A stretch of DNA of 64,000 nt from assembly GCA_030704615.1 (NCBI GenBank), contig CM060733.1:11904001-11968000 (forward strand). Direction: 5' to 3'. Below the pieces are notes generated by a model. The model was given only the letters and a program-made list of their open reading frames with translations, was not told where the DNA came from and did not search any database. Numbering within the stretch: the stretch's first letter is position 1; every line of letters begins with the position of its first letter. Below are positions 1 through 11,206 of the stretch, piece after piece. This stretch comes from Takakia lepidozioides. Its lineage: Eukaryota > Streptophyta > Takakiopsida > Takakiales > Takakiaceae. A program made the translations under genes and the position numbers.

Positions 1-3000
1 GGGCAGTGGGCAGGTGGACAGCCAGGTGCGGTTGATGGGCTCTCTTTTGGAACCTGAGGTTACCGGAGTGATAAAGCTGAGTCATGGTGAGGCCTACCTC
101 TCTCAAGAAAAGGGGTTTGAGAAGGGTGCGAGTGCCTCCCCTTCAACTATATCCACCAGTCCCCCAGGGGGCGGCTACAGCTGGATGGCAGCTGCTGAAA
201 ACATTGCACGGAGTCACACTGCTGATGCGTTTATCTTGCCAGATAACCTCATCAGCAAGCCGTCGGGTATGTGAGCTCTCAGTTAGGTAATTTGTTGCAA
301 GGTGCACAGGCACCTCTTGGACCACAAGAACTTTCAGTAGAGAAGTTTTGGAGTCATAGAGGTTTTTTGTTGGCGAGAAGGAAAATTTGCCATTGAAATT
401 TGTATTCCTTGGTACCTAAACCTGTCAATGATAGAATGCTGCAGTTCATCTGGTTTCAAGTACACAAATGAGAGTTCAACTGCACCTTCACTGTCTTGTG
501 CCAGAGCAACAAGCTTTGGAAGTTTGGACTTTCATTTGCAATCCATCCCATAATCTAAATCTTTCGGTTGCCATGTTGTAATTTGTGAAGGTGCAGGAGA
601 GGAGCTGATAATGGGAGATGGCAGCAAGGATCGAAGCACACAGCCTCCTGTATCTGTTCGATTACGTGGGCTTAAATTGCAGCTTGGGCCTGAGCTTCGC
701 ATGGTGTATCCTTTGATTCTCAACTTTGCTGTCAGCGGGGAACTGGAGCTCAATGGATTTGCAGATCCCCTTCGGGTGAAGCCTAAGGGCACTTTGACTT
801 TCGAGAATGGGGACGTTAATCTTGTTGCCACTCAGGTAGATTTTTTTGACTCTGTTGTGTGACCAGGACTATTAACGTGCTGCTAAAGTCATTATGTTGT
901 GGCAGTGATGATGGTTACTAATCACTAATCTAGTGGGTTTGCATGGATCAGGCTATGATTTCCTGTCATTTATCAGGGTTGTTTGCTTGAACATATTGTT
1001 ATCTTTTTTATCAGGGGGAACCTTTTTGTTCGCAACACTCTTTCCCTCATATCCTTCCTGTATTTGCAAAATGCATCTCGACCAATGCTGTTGTTGAGTT
1101 CTTGAGGTAACAGGTTTCTTGGATACCTCTGTTCAAGATTCTAGCTATCACCACAAAGCAGCGATCAAAACCTCAAAGCGGAAGAATTGATGCTTGCAGG
1201 TTAGGCTCAACAGGGACCATCCAAACAGGGCTAAATTTGAGCCTGATCAGGGCTTAGACCCTACCCTTGACCTGGCACTGGTGGGGGCAGAATGGCAGCT
1301 CGTGGTTCAAGGACGTGCTCGCAACTGGCAAGACAACCTTGTTCTCACGTCTAATGGCACCGGAAAGCAAGATACCCTCACTTCCTTTGAGGTCTCTCTT
1401 CTTTTTGTTTATTTGTTGTTAAAGACGAGTCGGGCAAGACCCCAGATCAACCTCATTTTGTGTTTCTCTTGGATGTTATAGAGCTTCTCTTTCCCAGGGT
1501 TTTTTCCTTCCTTCTCCCCTCCTCTGATATCCCTTCGAAATTGTACTAGAAGAGTGAGGCCAAGATTCGTATGGCCTGTTTGGGACCCAAGAATTGCCTG
1601 AAAAACCTCACATCGTTGGGCATTTGGGTGATTTCAGCTTCCCCATGTTGCAAACTCGTGAGGAAGTTGGCGACATCTTTACAGAATCCACCTGTTCCAT
1701 CTCTGGGCATGTTGGTATTGATAGAAAACACCTTATACGTTGTAGTCAGCACTGTGCTGAAAGAGAGTCCCTCTTTGATCACACAGCAGACTGACACTGT
1801 TTTGCACTTTCCTCTCATTTGAGCAGCTCACGAAGGTTGTTGGGTTTGAATTCTGAATTCAAATTTTCATGATCCGTCTTGGAGCAAGGGTTTAGGTTTC
1901 TAATGCTGTCTTTGTCTGTTACCCCCTCCACTCCCATAATCTCTGTGAATGAAGGTTTTTTTTTTCATCTTCCTTTTCCAGAGATTCCTCACCTCAGTGG
2001 AGGCCTTCAGCTTTGAAGACCAGAAGTGCTGAGCAGCTTACCTGCACGAGGCAGTCGTCTCTAATTAACATGTGTGGGTTCTTGTACGTTTCTTTTAGTT
2101 CTACTTTCTCCCATGGGCATCCCTCCTGGCATCTCGTGAACATGATAAATTTCTTTCGCTTTGGCTTGAAACAAAGTGTTTGCCTTCGTCTTCTTTCCTT
2201 TTTCCTGTTATTCTGCTTCGTCCCACGGTCTTTGGGGCCCTGGTGGATGCCATAAGTTTCTTTCTTATTCGCTCTGCCAGTTACCCTCAATCATATGTGC
2301 TTAGACGTTTATAACTCTTCACTTACGCTTGAAGCACTGAACTTCCTGTGAATGTACAGGCTACACGAGTGTTTGAGAGCCAGTTGTCAGACTCCTTACT
2401 GGAGAAAGATGGCAAATTAGCATTTAAGAAACTGGCTGCTGCCACAGTGGAGACACTCATGCCCAAGATTGAAACCAAGGGCGAGTTTGGACAGGCTCGC
2501 TGGCGTCTTGTATCTGCCCCCCAAATTCCCAATTTGCTGTCACTAGATCCCACAACAGACCCCTTCAAATCACTGGCCAACCTCTCTTTTGGTACAGAAG
2601 TGGAGGTGCAACTGGGTCGACATTTACAGGTATGGGCCATGTCCTTCCATCGGCTGTTTCAAAATTATGTGTGAAAGTTCAGAGCGCCACTTCATCTAGC
2701 TGCTCGTGCAAAGATGCAAGAGTTGCTTAATGAAAGTGATGCTGTAGTTTTGGGTGTTCCAAAGAGCCAGGACACAATGAGGCACATGGTATAGTCCATA
2801 TATGTGTTATCTTTTGCATTCAGGTGAAGGCTACACTTGACCTGTCTTTCCCCCTGTTTCTAGGGTGTTTTGATCTTTGGCTTACACTCTTAGCTCTTTG
2901 AGTTTCCTGTGGACATTATGGTCCACTTTGGTCTTTTTTGCTCTGTTTCTTCTCTTTCTTTAAATACAATTCCACTTAAACTGGGCGTGGGCTGGATGGC

Positions 3001-3576
3001 TACGACAGTCGTCTCATGAGTACATTCTCTTTTTAGATACACTCAATACTCCATTCACCATGTAACACTATAGCTTGGGTGTGTCTAAGGTAATCTCAGT
3101 TTATCCCTAGTGGATGAAACCCAACAAACTTGTCAGGATTTAAGAGAATCTGATGCCCTAGGCTATGTCAGAAGCTCTGTTGAAGTTGGTAAGTGGGTGT
3201 AAAGTTCAACAAACGATATTCCTAGGATCTTGCTTCCAGCCAGAGTAGACCTTATGGAAGGGATGCCATCCAGTGTACGAGAGGTTTGATGTCTTATTCA
3301 GAGATGCCTCTGAAAGGGTTTGCATACTCTGATGGCCCATGGAAATTTGCCTTTGCAAGTTGTTATCCTCACAAGCTTCTCTAGTTGATTTCCATGGGCT
3401 AACCTCTGCAAAGCTCTGTGTAGGCATCGGTGGTGCGGCAGCTGAAAGAATCAGAGATGGCGACTCAGTGGACGCTGATGTATCAGCTTAACAGCAAACT
3501 TCGAGTTCTTTTCTCCTCCATTCCATCTGTCGATAACCGCCTTCTAATTGAGTACTCAGCCACCTCGCAAAATTGA
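1..3576 (+). CDS. TIC236: TIC236 (TamB-like inner envelope translocation protein), C-terminal exons only
   Basis: TIC236 links the outer and inner chloroplast envelope translocons and is the plant relative of bacterial TamB; its C-terminal DUF490/TamB domain faces the intermembrane space. Five exons are visible: about 2-266, 597-835, 1200-1391, 2360-2629 and 3424-3576 (stop TGA 3574-3576). All junctions are GT-AG, and the phases (1,0,0,0) join without a break into the last 372 or so residues. Matches to the known plant C-terminus include LGPELRMVYPLILNFAVSGE, KPKGTLTFENGDVNLVATQ, FEPDQGLDPTLDL, KGEFGQARWRL, SFGTEVEVQLG and the end LLIEYSATSQN. The first exon runs off the left edge, so most of this very large protein lies outside. 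Introns of 330 to 968 bp contain LINE scraps. The call rests on family knowledge and is firm; exact splice sites are inferred. Confidence 0.93.
2005..2060 (+). repeat. LINE C-terminal scrap inside TIC236 intron 3
   Basis: This short stretch resembles the very end of the LINE reading frame seen complete at 5550-5620, including the segment coding for EDQKC and LHEA. It lies in the intron between TIC236 exons 3 and 4 and no longer encodes anything continuous. Confidence 0.6.
2885..3030 (+). repeat. Two LINE 3'-end scraps inside TIC236 intron 4
   Basis: Bases 2890-2930 are a diverged copy of the LINE 3' tail (AGCTCTTTGAG then a GGACATTAT-like core). Bases 2975-3030 resemble the end of the second LINE reading frame at 62800-62860, ending in the shared string ATGAGTACATT. 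Both are non-coding relics. Confidence 0.5.
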
Positions 3577-3949
3577 GGCTGTCACCCCTGCTGAAATCCG
3601 TGGTCATTGTTTTGATTCAAATCATGCCCGCAGGAAATGGTATTCATCCATATTGGAGCAATGGATTGAAACACGCCCACCACAATTGCTACAGGACACT
3701 CTTGTTGACTGTCCTTGCAGAAAGCCTCCAACAAAGAGTTCAGCGGTTAGGGGACTGTGGCCAGACTGTGGTTCAACCCTGGTTTGAAGTCCGTTGGTAT
3801 TTTGTGAGGATCTTCCCCCGATAGCACACGGCAGGAATTCTGAGTCTTCTGTGGAAGAAAGGTGTTTGCCCATAAGAAACTCCGAAAAGACTCCCACCCC
3901 CTAACAGGCCTACAAGGCGACTCTGTAAGCTCCGATCCAGGATCTTGTC
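3577..3949. other. TIC236 3' UTR and spacer
   Basis: No supported gene. An open stretch at 3634-3780 sits between an AG and a GT and reads as a cysteine-containing peptide in one frame, but it joins to no neighbouring exon in phase, so it is treated as 3' UTR or spacer. Confidence 0.4.
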
Positions 3950-6900
3950 ATGGCTTCACCTGATAGAAAACATGCGTGTCAAAGGAATATTTTCTGTAAT
4001 TTGCAGTCACTCCGACAGGTTTCTCAGCATGTTTCCAGGCAATATCATGTTGGGGTTCTTAGGTGGGTGGTCATTGAGAACTGCAGGTTGTTGGTTGACA
4101 AGGGAGAAAGAGCTGAGGTTTGTGCTTGTTTATAATTCTTTTGTGAGGGTGATAAGTAGTACCCTCATGTCTCATGCAAACATAAAGAAAGTAAACCAAT
4201 GATTGTTTTTGGCGGTTCTTTATGAACCCTGTATAGCAACGTATGTTGACCCAATGTAACTCTTCTGGCCTTCAACATGTTGTTGACTTCCCTTCCAGGC
4301 CCGCCACATCTGAACTTTTTAGTTGTTTTTTGGGGGAGTTCACATATTCCTTATTCTTTCAGTGGTGTTTCTCTTCTGCCCCTAACACCACCAATTCGCT
4401 ACTGTGTCGTAGATCAGCATACCTATGGATCCAGCCATGTTTGAAACAACCTGTTTGCAGCTCCTCCTGATTCATCCCTGGCATTTCTATTGCTGATCGA
4501 AGCACCTCACTGCTGATAATTGTTACGGGGAGGTCATTAAAGATCGTTAACAGAAGCTTGCTTATTTGGTTACTGAGACTGAGACCCTCAGTGGTGCTAC
4601 TGCACAGCACTGTGAGTCTGTTGTTGGAATTTTGGAGCTTCTGTGATGGTATGCCTGTTAACCTGACTTCCGTTCTGAAAGATTCAAGGCCTATTCACCA
4701 AATTTGGGTCCTACTCATGTCTTCTTTAAATTTCCAGTAAACTTTTCTGTGTGTTCCTTTGATTTCATCTTGATAATTGGAAGAGTTGTTTGCCTGAACC
4801 AACCTGCAGCTTGTGGATATTCCTGTGGAAACTTCTGAGGTCCTGTGATTATCACCACAGCAGCAGACTCCTCCCTCTCTCTGTAGTGTACAAGTCAATT
4901 TGACGGATCGCAAACTCTGTCCTAGGGCAATAGTGCTTTTGGGCTGCTTGTGGAGTGCCCCTCTCTCTTTCACAGGCCCTTCCACCCAAAGGGCTAGTGG
5001 CAAGGGCCCTCACAACATCTATGAGGCTCAAAGCTGCAGGTTTCAGGAACTCCTGGTATGCTCGAGTGGACAGTTTATTTCAATGTAACGGACTTTCTAC
5101 TGCTTTCCTATTACCAATGAACCCAGATGATGTGGACATCACATCCAGACATGACTGCAACAGACTCATTCGGAGAGAGCTTATGGAATTACATGTCAAG
5201 AGAACTTGGATGCTACCCAATCTCACAACAAAGCTCCACTTCTATCGAGAGACATTGGTGCTCCGCGATGATAGAATCTTGAGACCAAATTACCTTTCAG
5301 CACCCTTATCTCCTTCCCTCTTGAGGGCATTGGGGCGGTTCAGGGTGGGTTCCCACAACCTACGGATAGAGACTGGCAGATGGGAAAACCTGCAAGGGGA
5401 GGACCGCCTATGTCCAGCTTGCATAGGGCGCAGCAAGGAAATTGAAACTGAAGAACACTTCTTCTTCTACTGCCCTCTATACTACGAGATCCGTGGGAGA
5501 TTCCACTGTTTATTCAGTGGAACCCAAACTCTCACTGATGTCTTTCACTATGAGGATCAAAAATGCTTGGCAGCCTACCTACACGAGGCCTTCACCCTTA
5601 GACAATCGCTAGAACATTAATTGTGGTTTCTGGATTTGTTCCTCTCTCATGTTTTCTTCCATTTTGTCCCATAAGCTCTACGAGCTTTCCGCGGACGTTA
5701 TAAAGCACCATTTCATTTCATTTCTTGTTGCTTCTCTTGTCCCATAAGCTCTTTGAGTTTTCTGCGGACGTTATAACGGACCATTTCATTTCTGTCCCCC
5801 TTCCTCAACACTCCAACTGTTGTGCATTTTCTGCAAGAACAGGCCAGCCTAAGGCGTCTGGCAAGACCCAGAACTGCATTGTATCAGCGGTATGCCCAAA
5901 CAAAAGCCTTGCTGGAAGAGGAACAGATGTCTGAATGCTCATTCAAGGTTTGCCCCCTGCGTGTCACTCTAACTCTTGTGCTTGCACTGGTTTGTAACTG
6001 AATTCTTTGTTTATTTTGCGTTCTTGTCTCATAAGCTCTTCAGGCTTCATGAGGGGTTGCTATAGAGTTTCTTTCTTTCTCTAAAGTACCATTTCATTTC
6101 AGTTCTCTAGCTTTGTCAATCCACATTGCAGGAATATATTGATCTTTTAGTTGGCCTTTTCTTAAGGGCTAGCAGCTTGCACTCTTTCAATATACAGTCC
6201 AGAGGGATTTCTGGATTTTACGTGTGAGTCCACCAGTCTGGGCAGCGGTTCTGCCATTGCTTGTTTATTTGCCTAGTAGTGCAAGGTTTTTATCTGAACT
6301 AGCAAGCTGAGATGAGTTAGCTGTCAATGCCTCCCTACATGCTCCTCATACAAGTGCTTTTCCACCTATTCAGTTGGTTCATTGTGTACTTGTTGTTTGC
6401 ACTCTGCTACAGCCTGTCGTGGGACGGAGACCAGACCCTGGTTCATCCTTGTCTGCTCCTATCGTTGACCGCCTCAGTGAAATGAAACAGCGTATTGAAT
6501 TTCGTAAAAGAGTATGTGTCTACTTTCATTGAGCTGTCCTCCTTCCCTCGACCTGTTTTCTTTTGGAGTAAGTAAGCAGTATAGCCATTAGGAGCCTTCA
6601 ATTTCTCTTCATAGTAAATCTTGACTTTTATGTCGAAGAGTCCCAGCCTCTTGCATTAAGTGGCAGTCCATGAGTTTCAGCATGCGTGTTTTTTGAGATG
6701 CTGGTGGTGATGAGTATGCTGTCATGCTAGCATTCCTGAATAAGGCATAATGCAGATCCAATAGTTGGGTATAAACATCTCTTTCTTTCCTTGAGGCGTT
6801 CACTCTTGCACCTCACCCGCAAGTCTGTCGACAATTCTGGAAAGTTAAAGCCTGTAAGCTCACTGCTAACACCGAATACAAAAGAACCAAGCAATACAAC

Positions 6901-9415
6901 CCAACATGTTTTTGGACGGGAGAACTGAAAGGAAATGATACTTTATAATGTCCACAGAAAGCAAAGAGCTTATGGGACAAGAGAAAGCACAAGAAAAAGA
7001 GAGGCACTCCACAAGCAGCTCAATAGCAACTGTTGTTCAAGGGATTGTCTAAGAGTCAACGCCTCATGCCGATATGCATTTCTGATCCTCGTAATGGAAG
7101 ACGTCTGAGAGATTGGGTTTCTTGGAATAGACAATAGAATCTTTCATGGATCTCATAGTAGAGAGGACAGTGAAAGAAGAAATATTCTTCACTTCCGATT
7201 TCCCTGTCGTTTCCAGCGCAAGCAGGGCACCGGATAACTGAAGTGGTACTTTAGAAAGAAAGAAGCTGCACAATGTCTATAGGGCCACAAGGTCCATGGG
7301 ACAAGGTGCTCATTGATAGTGCATTGGTTAACTTTTATGATGTGCCTTTCAGGGCATAATTGCAACAAAATACACCCCTTTTCCTGAAACTCGGCCCAAA
7401 ATGCAACAGCCGTTGTTCACAGCTGAGGATAATCTGGTCACGAGGTCTATTGATTGTCAATCTTAGGGGCTAGCATCAAAATCACACTTGAGAGTAACAT
7501 TACTGCAAGTGTAGCCCTCCACCTATACAGCTGTAAGTTATGTGGTGTCAATTGCAATGTGAATCTTACAGAAGAAGAGAAAGAAAGAAAGCACCTCAAC
7601 TCATTGAACATCCCTGTGAATGTGGGTGTGTGGGTGTGTGTGTGTGTGAAAGGGGGTTTGGAAGGTGGGGTGGTGCGGGGGATTTCAGAGAGATTTTTTG
7701 AGGAGGGAGGGAGAGAGTGGAGGTTTGATGGCTTGGATGCAAATCCAGTATGCAGAGTGACAGTGTGCCATGGTTTCTGTGGTTACAGAAAGGCATACCA
7801 ACGAACTACAGGAGAAGCAAAAGTGCTTCCATTAAAGAAAGACAGAAGGTTTGCAACTCTTTATCTTATACTTCAACCTCCTCCGCTGATACAATACTGT
7901 TCTCATGCAACTGATGCTTCCAAGGAAAAGTGATCATGAAATATGGTATGAGATCATGGACTAGGTGAATTTAGTGAGTGACATGTAGCACTTAACTTCA
8001 AAGTAAAAAGCTCATCATGAAATCACCACTGTGCCCAGGCACAGCTGAGAACATTCCAGTAATAGGGGTTTTACCACTACGCTATGGATATCTTGGTAAA
8101 ATTATCATCATTTTAGATCATATAGATGAGTAGATGTCCACAGGAGGTCCAAACAGCTAATGGGACAGTATCGTAGAGAGAGGGACTCAGTTTGGGTTGT
8201 ATATTGTGGCATTAGGATGGACAAAAGAGTATGATAAACAGGGCACAGACAATGTGTGCAACCACAGGAAAGTTCAAGACTGTTGCAGACATGGTACTAT
8301 TCTTCTTTACTGGCATAGTTTTTTGACAGTTGATGCTACATAGTCCACTCGAGAGAGATGAGCCACGCGACTGCCGTTCTCGTGAAGATAAGGCGGTTCA
8401 GGTGTCAAACTAAACCTGACACCTGATTTAACACTTGACCTAAATCCAAGTGTTAAATACAAATAACTAGCTTTATTCTAGTTGTTTTCACATTGTGCTT
8501 ATTTAACTTGACAGCATACATATCGCTACACAACTACATCGCTGTCCAAACCACACCACACATATATGCACAATAAAGTAGTCTGCCACAATCGCCCCCC
8601 TAGCTGGTGGATAGGTCCCTCTAACTCCAGATAGCTACAAGATGTAATAGCCACAGCCGCACCCTTGTGTTGGTTACTGAGCTGGTTTTGAGCCTTGTAA
8701 TTTTGTGTCATGGCAATTTTTTCTAGAAGTGGTATTAATCCTCTGATTGTAGGGCTCCACTGTGAGCTGCCCTCTCTCATTAAAAAAAAAAAGCGGTAGA
8801 CCAGATTGTCATCACCACAATGAGTCTTGATCACCATCTGCCCTTTACTTAATTCTTTCCTTCATGGTTCTTCGCCAACTGCCCTTCAACCAAATGAAAA
8901 GTGAGGAAAAAACATCCAGTCACCTTGGCAAGTGTACAACAACTCGTAGTCCTGAAATGGGCTTTACGGTATTAATATCATCAATTACCTCCCCCGAGGT
9001 AATTTAAATGTAAGTGACCAACTATACTTTTTGCCATCACATACGTAACTTGTGGAACTGCGGAAGTTATAGTGCGTGTGCAAGCTTTGTTGTAGAGCTC
9101 TCCTAGGGAGGAATGGCTGCTCTCAGTTCAGGCTGGGGAGTGCAATGCCAGGTTCGATGCACTGGATGTGATGAGAACTTTTCCTCGGCCTCCAGAAAAT
9201 TTGAAGAAAGGTGAGACCTGGAACTCTGCTTATTTTTTAGTTCTCTGTGCGATCAATCAAGTTCTTTATTGTTCGTACGTTAGTACGTAGCAGGGACTAC
9301 ACCCAGTCATCAATGGTTATAGAGGATAGATTATAATCCACACCCTCGTTTTTCTTCTGTCTCTTGTGGAGTATCTGCAGCACTTTTTCCACTCCATGAG
9401 ACTGGTGCTGCATGA
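3950..9415 (+). CDS. Unidentified seven-exon gene, about 221 aa, basic and partly helical
   Basis: Not recognised. A chain of phase-compatible exons can be built: 3950-4117 (ATG 3950), 5843-5947, 6413-6511, 7353-7436, 7789-7848, 9096-9210 and 9381-9415 (TGA 9413-9415). All introns are GT-AG; phases are 0 except 1 before the last exon, and the total is 666 nt. The middle looks genuinely coding: an arginine-rich helix, then TALYQRYAQTKALLEEEQMS, then SECSFK, PIVDRLSEMKQRIEFRKR, TKYTPFPETRPK and FDALDVMRTFPRPPENLKK. Short exons with E/Q/K-rich helix and an 'ECxFKP'-like turn recall structural proteins of cilia and flagella, which seed-free plants still make in sperm; that is only an inference. 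Intron 1 holds a LINE fragment. Least certain are the first and last exons; the last donor is also in phase with the exon at 28281. Confidence 0.42.
4925..5729 (+). mobile_element. LINE 3' fragment: C-terminal reading frame plus tail
   Basis: A 5'-truncated non-LTR retrotransposon in intron 1 of the unidentified gene. The open frame ending at TAA 5618-5620 codes for the C-terminal part of a LINE polyprotein with a zinc-finger typical of the region after reverse transcriptase and RNase H: C-x2-C-x11-H-x4-C (CPAC ... EEHFFFYCPLY). After the stop comes about 100 bp of 3' UTR, then the tail at 5664-5729 with the AAGCTC...GAGCTT hairpin region, GGACGTTATAAAG and two ATTTC units. Bases 4925-4976 duplicate part of the same 3' UTR (TTTTGGGCTGCTTGTGGAG), so a second scrap sits immediately upstream. 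Confidence 0.75.
5743..5800 (+). repeat. LINE 3' tail copy
   Basis: CCCATAAGCTCTTTGAG, then GCGGACGTTATAA and CCATTTCATTTC: a second tail directly behind the first, with no coding part. It lies just upstream of the acceptor of exon 2 of the unidentified gene. Confidence 0.75.
6028..6105 (+). repeat. Diverged LINE 3' tail copy
   Basis: CATAAGCTCTTCAGGCTT followed by a degenerate core and AAAGTACCATTTCATTTCAG. The pentamer end is intact although the stem is decayed. Confidence 0.55.
6921..7310 (-). mobile_element. LINE 3' fragments, reverse orientation
   Basis: Read on the minus strand, 7245 to about 7010 encodes a frameshifted version of the same LINE C-terminus (CPAC, CPLYYEI, DVFHYEDQKC) and 6985 to 6921 is its 3' tail with the complementary hairpin and GAAATG. 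A second, more decayed minus-strand tail lies at 7240-7310. They occupy intron 3 of the unidentified gene. Confidence 0.65.
7620..7650. repeat. GT-rich microsatellite
   Basis: A run of TGTG/GGGTGTG units followed by a G-rich, pyrimidine-poor stretch to about 7720. It lies in intron 4 of the unidentified gene; no coding role is seen. Confidence 0.7.
8399..8457. repeat. Two adjacent perfect hairpins
   Basis: CAGGTGTCA (8399-8407) pairs with TGACACCTG (8417-8425), and TTTAACACTTG (8427-8437) pairs with CAAGTGTTAAA (8447-8457). The stems are 9 and 11 bp, each with a 9-nt loop, and one base separates the hairpins. They lie inside intron 5 of the unidentified gene. Function unknown. Confidence 0.75.
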
Positions 9416-9621
9416 TGGCAGACAGGTGTTTCAGAAGTTCTGCAACAATTGACCATTAGTCTTGTGGTCGTGAGTTGCTGGAAGCCTGCTATATGCAAGT
9501 ATCCAAACTTGTCTTGTTCAATGGCAGTCTCGAGTGTAATCTTTGAATGACCCATGGATTTCGAGGACCGCTGGCATGATTGTGGAGATGTGTATCCTCC
9601 ACCCTGACAAACTTGTTCAAC

Positions 9622-9928
9622 TGTTGGAAGTAATTAAACATATCTAGAAGACTAAGAGTCTTGAAGGCCAAAGGTTTAGAAGTCTAAGAGACTATCTTGT
9701 TTAACTCACCTTTGGAAGGTGAATGGCTAGAAGGTGGATGGTCACCATAGTGGAAGTGGAAGTGACCAAGTAGGACTTTCTAGAGACCTTCTTGTACAAG
9801 CTCGGGGGTGAAGCCACTAGTCTAAGTGTAAGAGTATGATGGTGGCTTCTATGGTTGGGAGGAGAGCTTTAGTTTTAGCTTTAGTCTAAGACTTTAGTTC
9901 TTGTTCATGTTCTTGCTCAATTCTAACA
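9622..9928 (+). repeat. Copia 5' LTR
   Basis: A 307-bp direct repeat of 14091-14397, with TG...CA ends, containing repeated TTTAG/CTTTAG motifs near its 3' end. Bases 9300-9621 upstream contain the last exon of the unidentified gene and otherwise nothing recognised. Confidence 0.96.
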
Positions 9929-9940
9929 TGGTATCAGAGC
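9929..9940 (+). promoter_or_regulatory. Primer binding site for initiator tRNA-Met
   Basis: TGGTATCAGAGC follows the 5' LTR with no gap. This is the classic plant copia minus-strand primer site, complementary to the 3' end of initiator methionine tRNA. Confidence 0.95.
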
Positions 9941-9989
9941 CATTCTTCTCTAGGTAAGAGTTGGTAGTTGAGATTGAGAGAACTTGATT

Positions 9990-11206
9990 ATGGTTGGAGC
10001 GTCGTCTTCTAGCAATCCTCCTTCTATGTCTATGACGAGTGCATTAGATGTGAGAGTGGAAGATCGATTCAATGGAACTAACTATCAAACCTGGAAGTTT
10101 AGGATGGAGATGGTCATTCTAGACAAAGATCTATGGGGAGTGGTTGATGGATCAGTCCCAAGACCTGACACTATTGTTGGCCAAGCCATATGGGATAGGA
10201 AAGATCAGAAAGCAAGAGCTAGCATCATCACAAGCTTGAGAGACAATCAGTTGCATCTCATTATAAGTGCTAAGAATGCTAAGGATGTTTGGGATAAGCT
10301 AGCATATATGAGACAAAGGATGTCACATCGCAAGTGTATGCGACGCAAAAGTTCTATGGTCTGAAGATGACCGAGTCAGACTCAGTTGAACAACACTTGA
10401 ATTTGTTTTGTGTGTTGCGAGATCAACTAGTCTCTGTGGGAACTAATGTGACTGATGAACACGCTGCAGTGGTGTTATTGGCAACCTTACCTGAATCCTA
10501 TGATGGTTTTGTGGTGTCTCTAGCAGGACAAACCAACTTAACTATTGATGTTGTCATAGGACTTCTCCTCAAGGAGGAAACAAGAAGAAAAGGTCAAGGT
10601 ACGTCTACAGAGGTAGACAGAGTTTTGTTCACAGGCAAGACTGGAGTAGTCTTGAATAGAAGACTCCCTTCACATATGTCTCAGAAGTCCCAGAGGTTTC
10701 AGAAACCTCAATCTAGCTCAAAGATCAAAAAGGCCAAAGTGAGGTGCTTTTATTGCAAGAAACTTGGTCACATGATCAAGGATTGTAGAAAGCGCATTGC
10801 AGATGAGCGCAGCAGAGAGAGTCAAGGGAACATAGCTACTCATCAGAGGAATGTTATTCTATTTGTTGTGTCTCTCTCAGCCACTACTAGACAGAAGCAT
10901 GTGTGGTATGTTGATTCAGGAGCATCTCAACATATGAGTTCAGAGAGAGAGCATTTCTTATCCTATAGATCTCTTTCACCTACACAATATGTTCTTTTGG
11001 GAGATGATAGCAAGCATGTCATTGGTGGGGAAGGCTCAGTCTCTATTATGCTCAATGAAAGGGAAACCATAGAGGTGGAAAATGTCCTACATGTCCATAC
11101 TTTAACAAAGAACCTGCTGTCTGTAAGGCAATTGTTGCAAAGGGATACAGAGTGGTATTCCAAGATGAGAGTTGTACTATCACAGATAGCTCAGGAGCTG
11201 TGGTAG
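9990..11206 (+). pseudogene. Copia gag plus protease, frameshifted
   Basis: The ATG at 9990 opens a gag frame of the UBN2/retrotran_gag type (FNGTNYQTWKFRME). Near 10308 the frame shifts by one base and the continuation runs in another frame to 11206. It contains the nucleocapsid zinc knuckle C-x2-C-x4-H-x4-C at about 10745-10786 (CFYCKKLGHMIKDC) and the aspartic protease core VDSGASQHM at about 10910-10935. A further frame break near 11150-11206 separates it from integrase. Confidence 0.88.

Noticed and set aside
3634-3787. Exon-like stretch with CPC and WPDCGS text after TIC236
   Set aside because: It overlaps the TIC236 3' UTR, and its donor phase joins no downstream exon; continuing to 3909 meets an immediate stop.
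7454-7933. 159-codon open frame spanning a GT microsatellite
   Set aside because: It runs across simple sequence and has no motif; only the short exon 7789-7848, in another frame with splice sites, looks real.
8427-8470. Helitron 3' terminus (hairpin followed by CTAG)
   Set aside because: The base after CTAG is C rather than the T expected at an AT insertion site, and no TC 5' end or Rep/helicase is seen.
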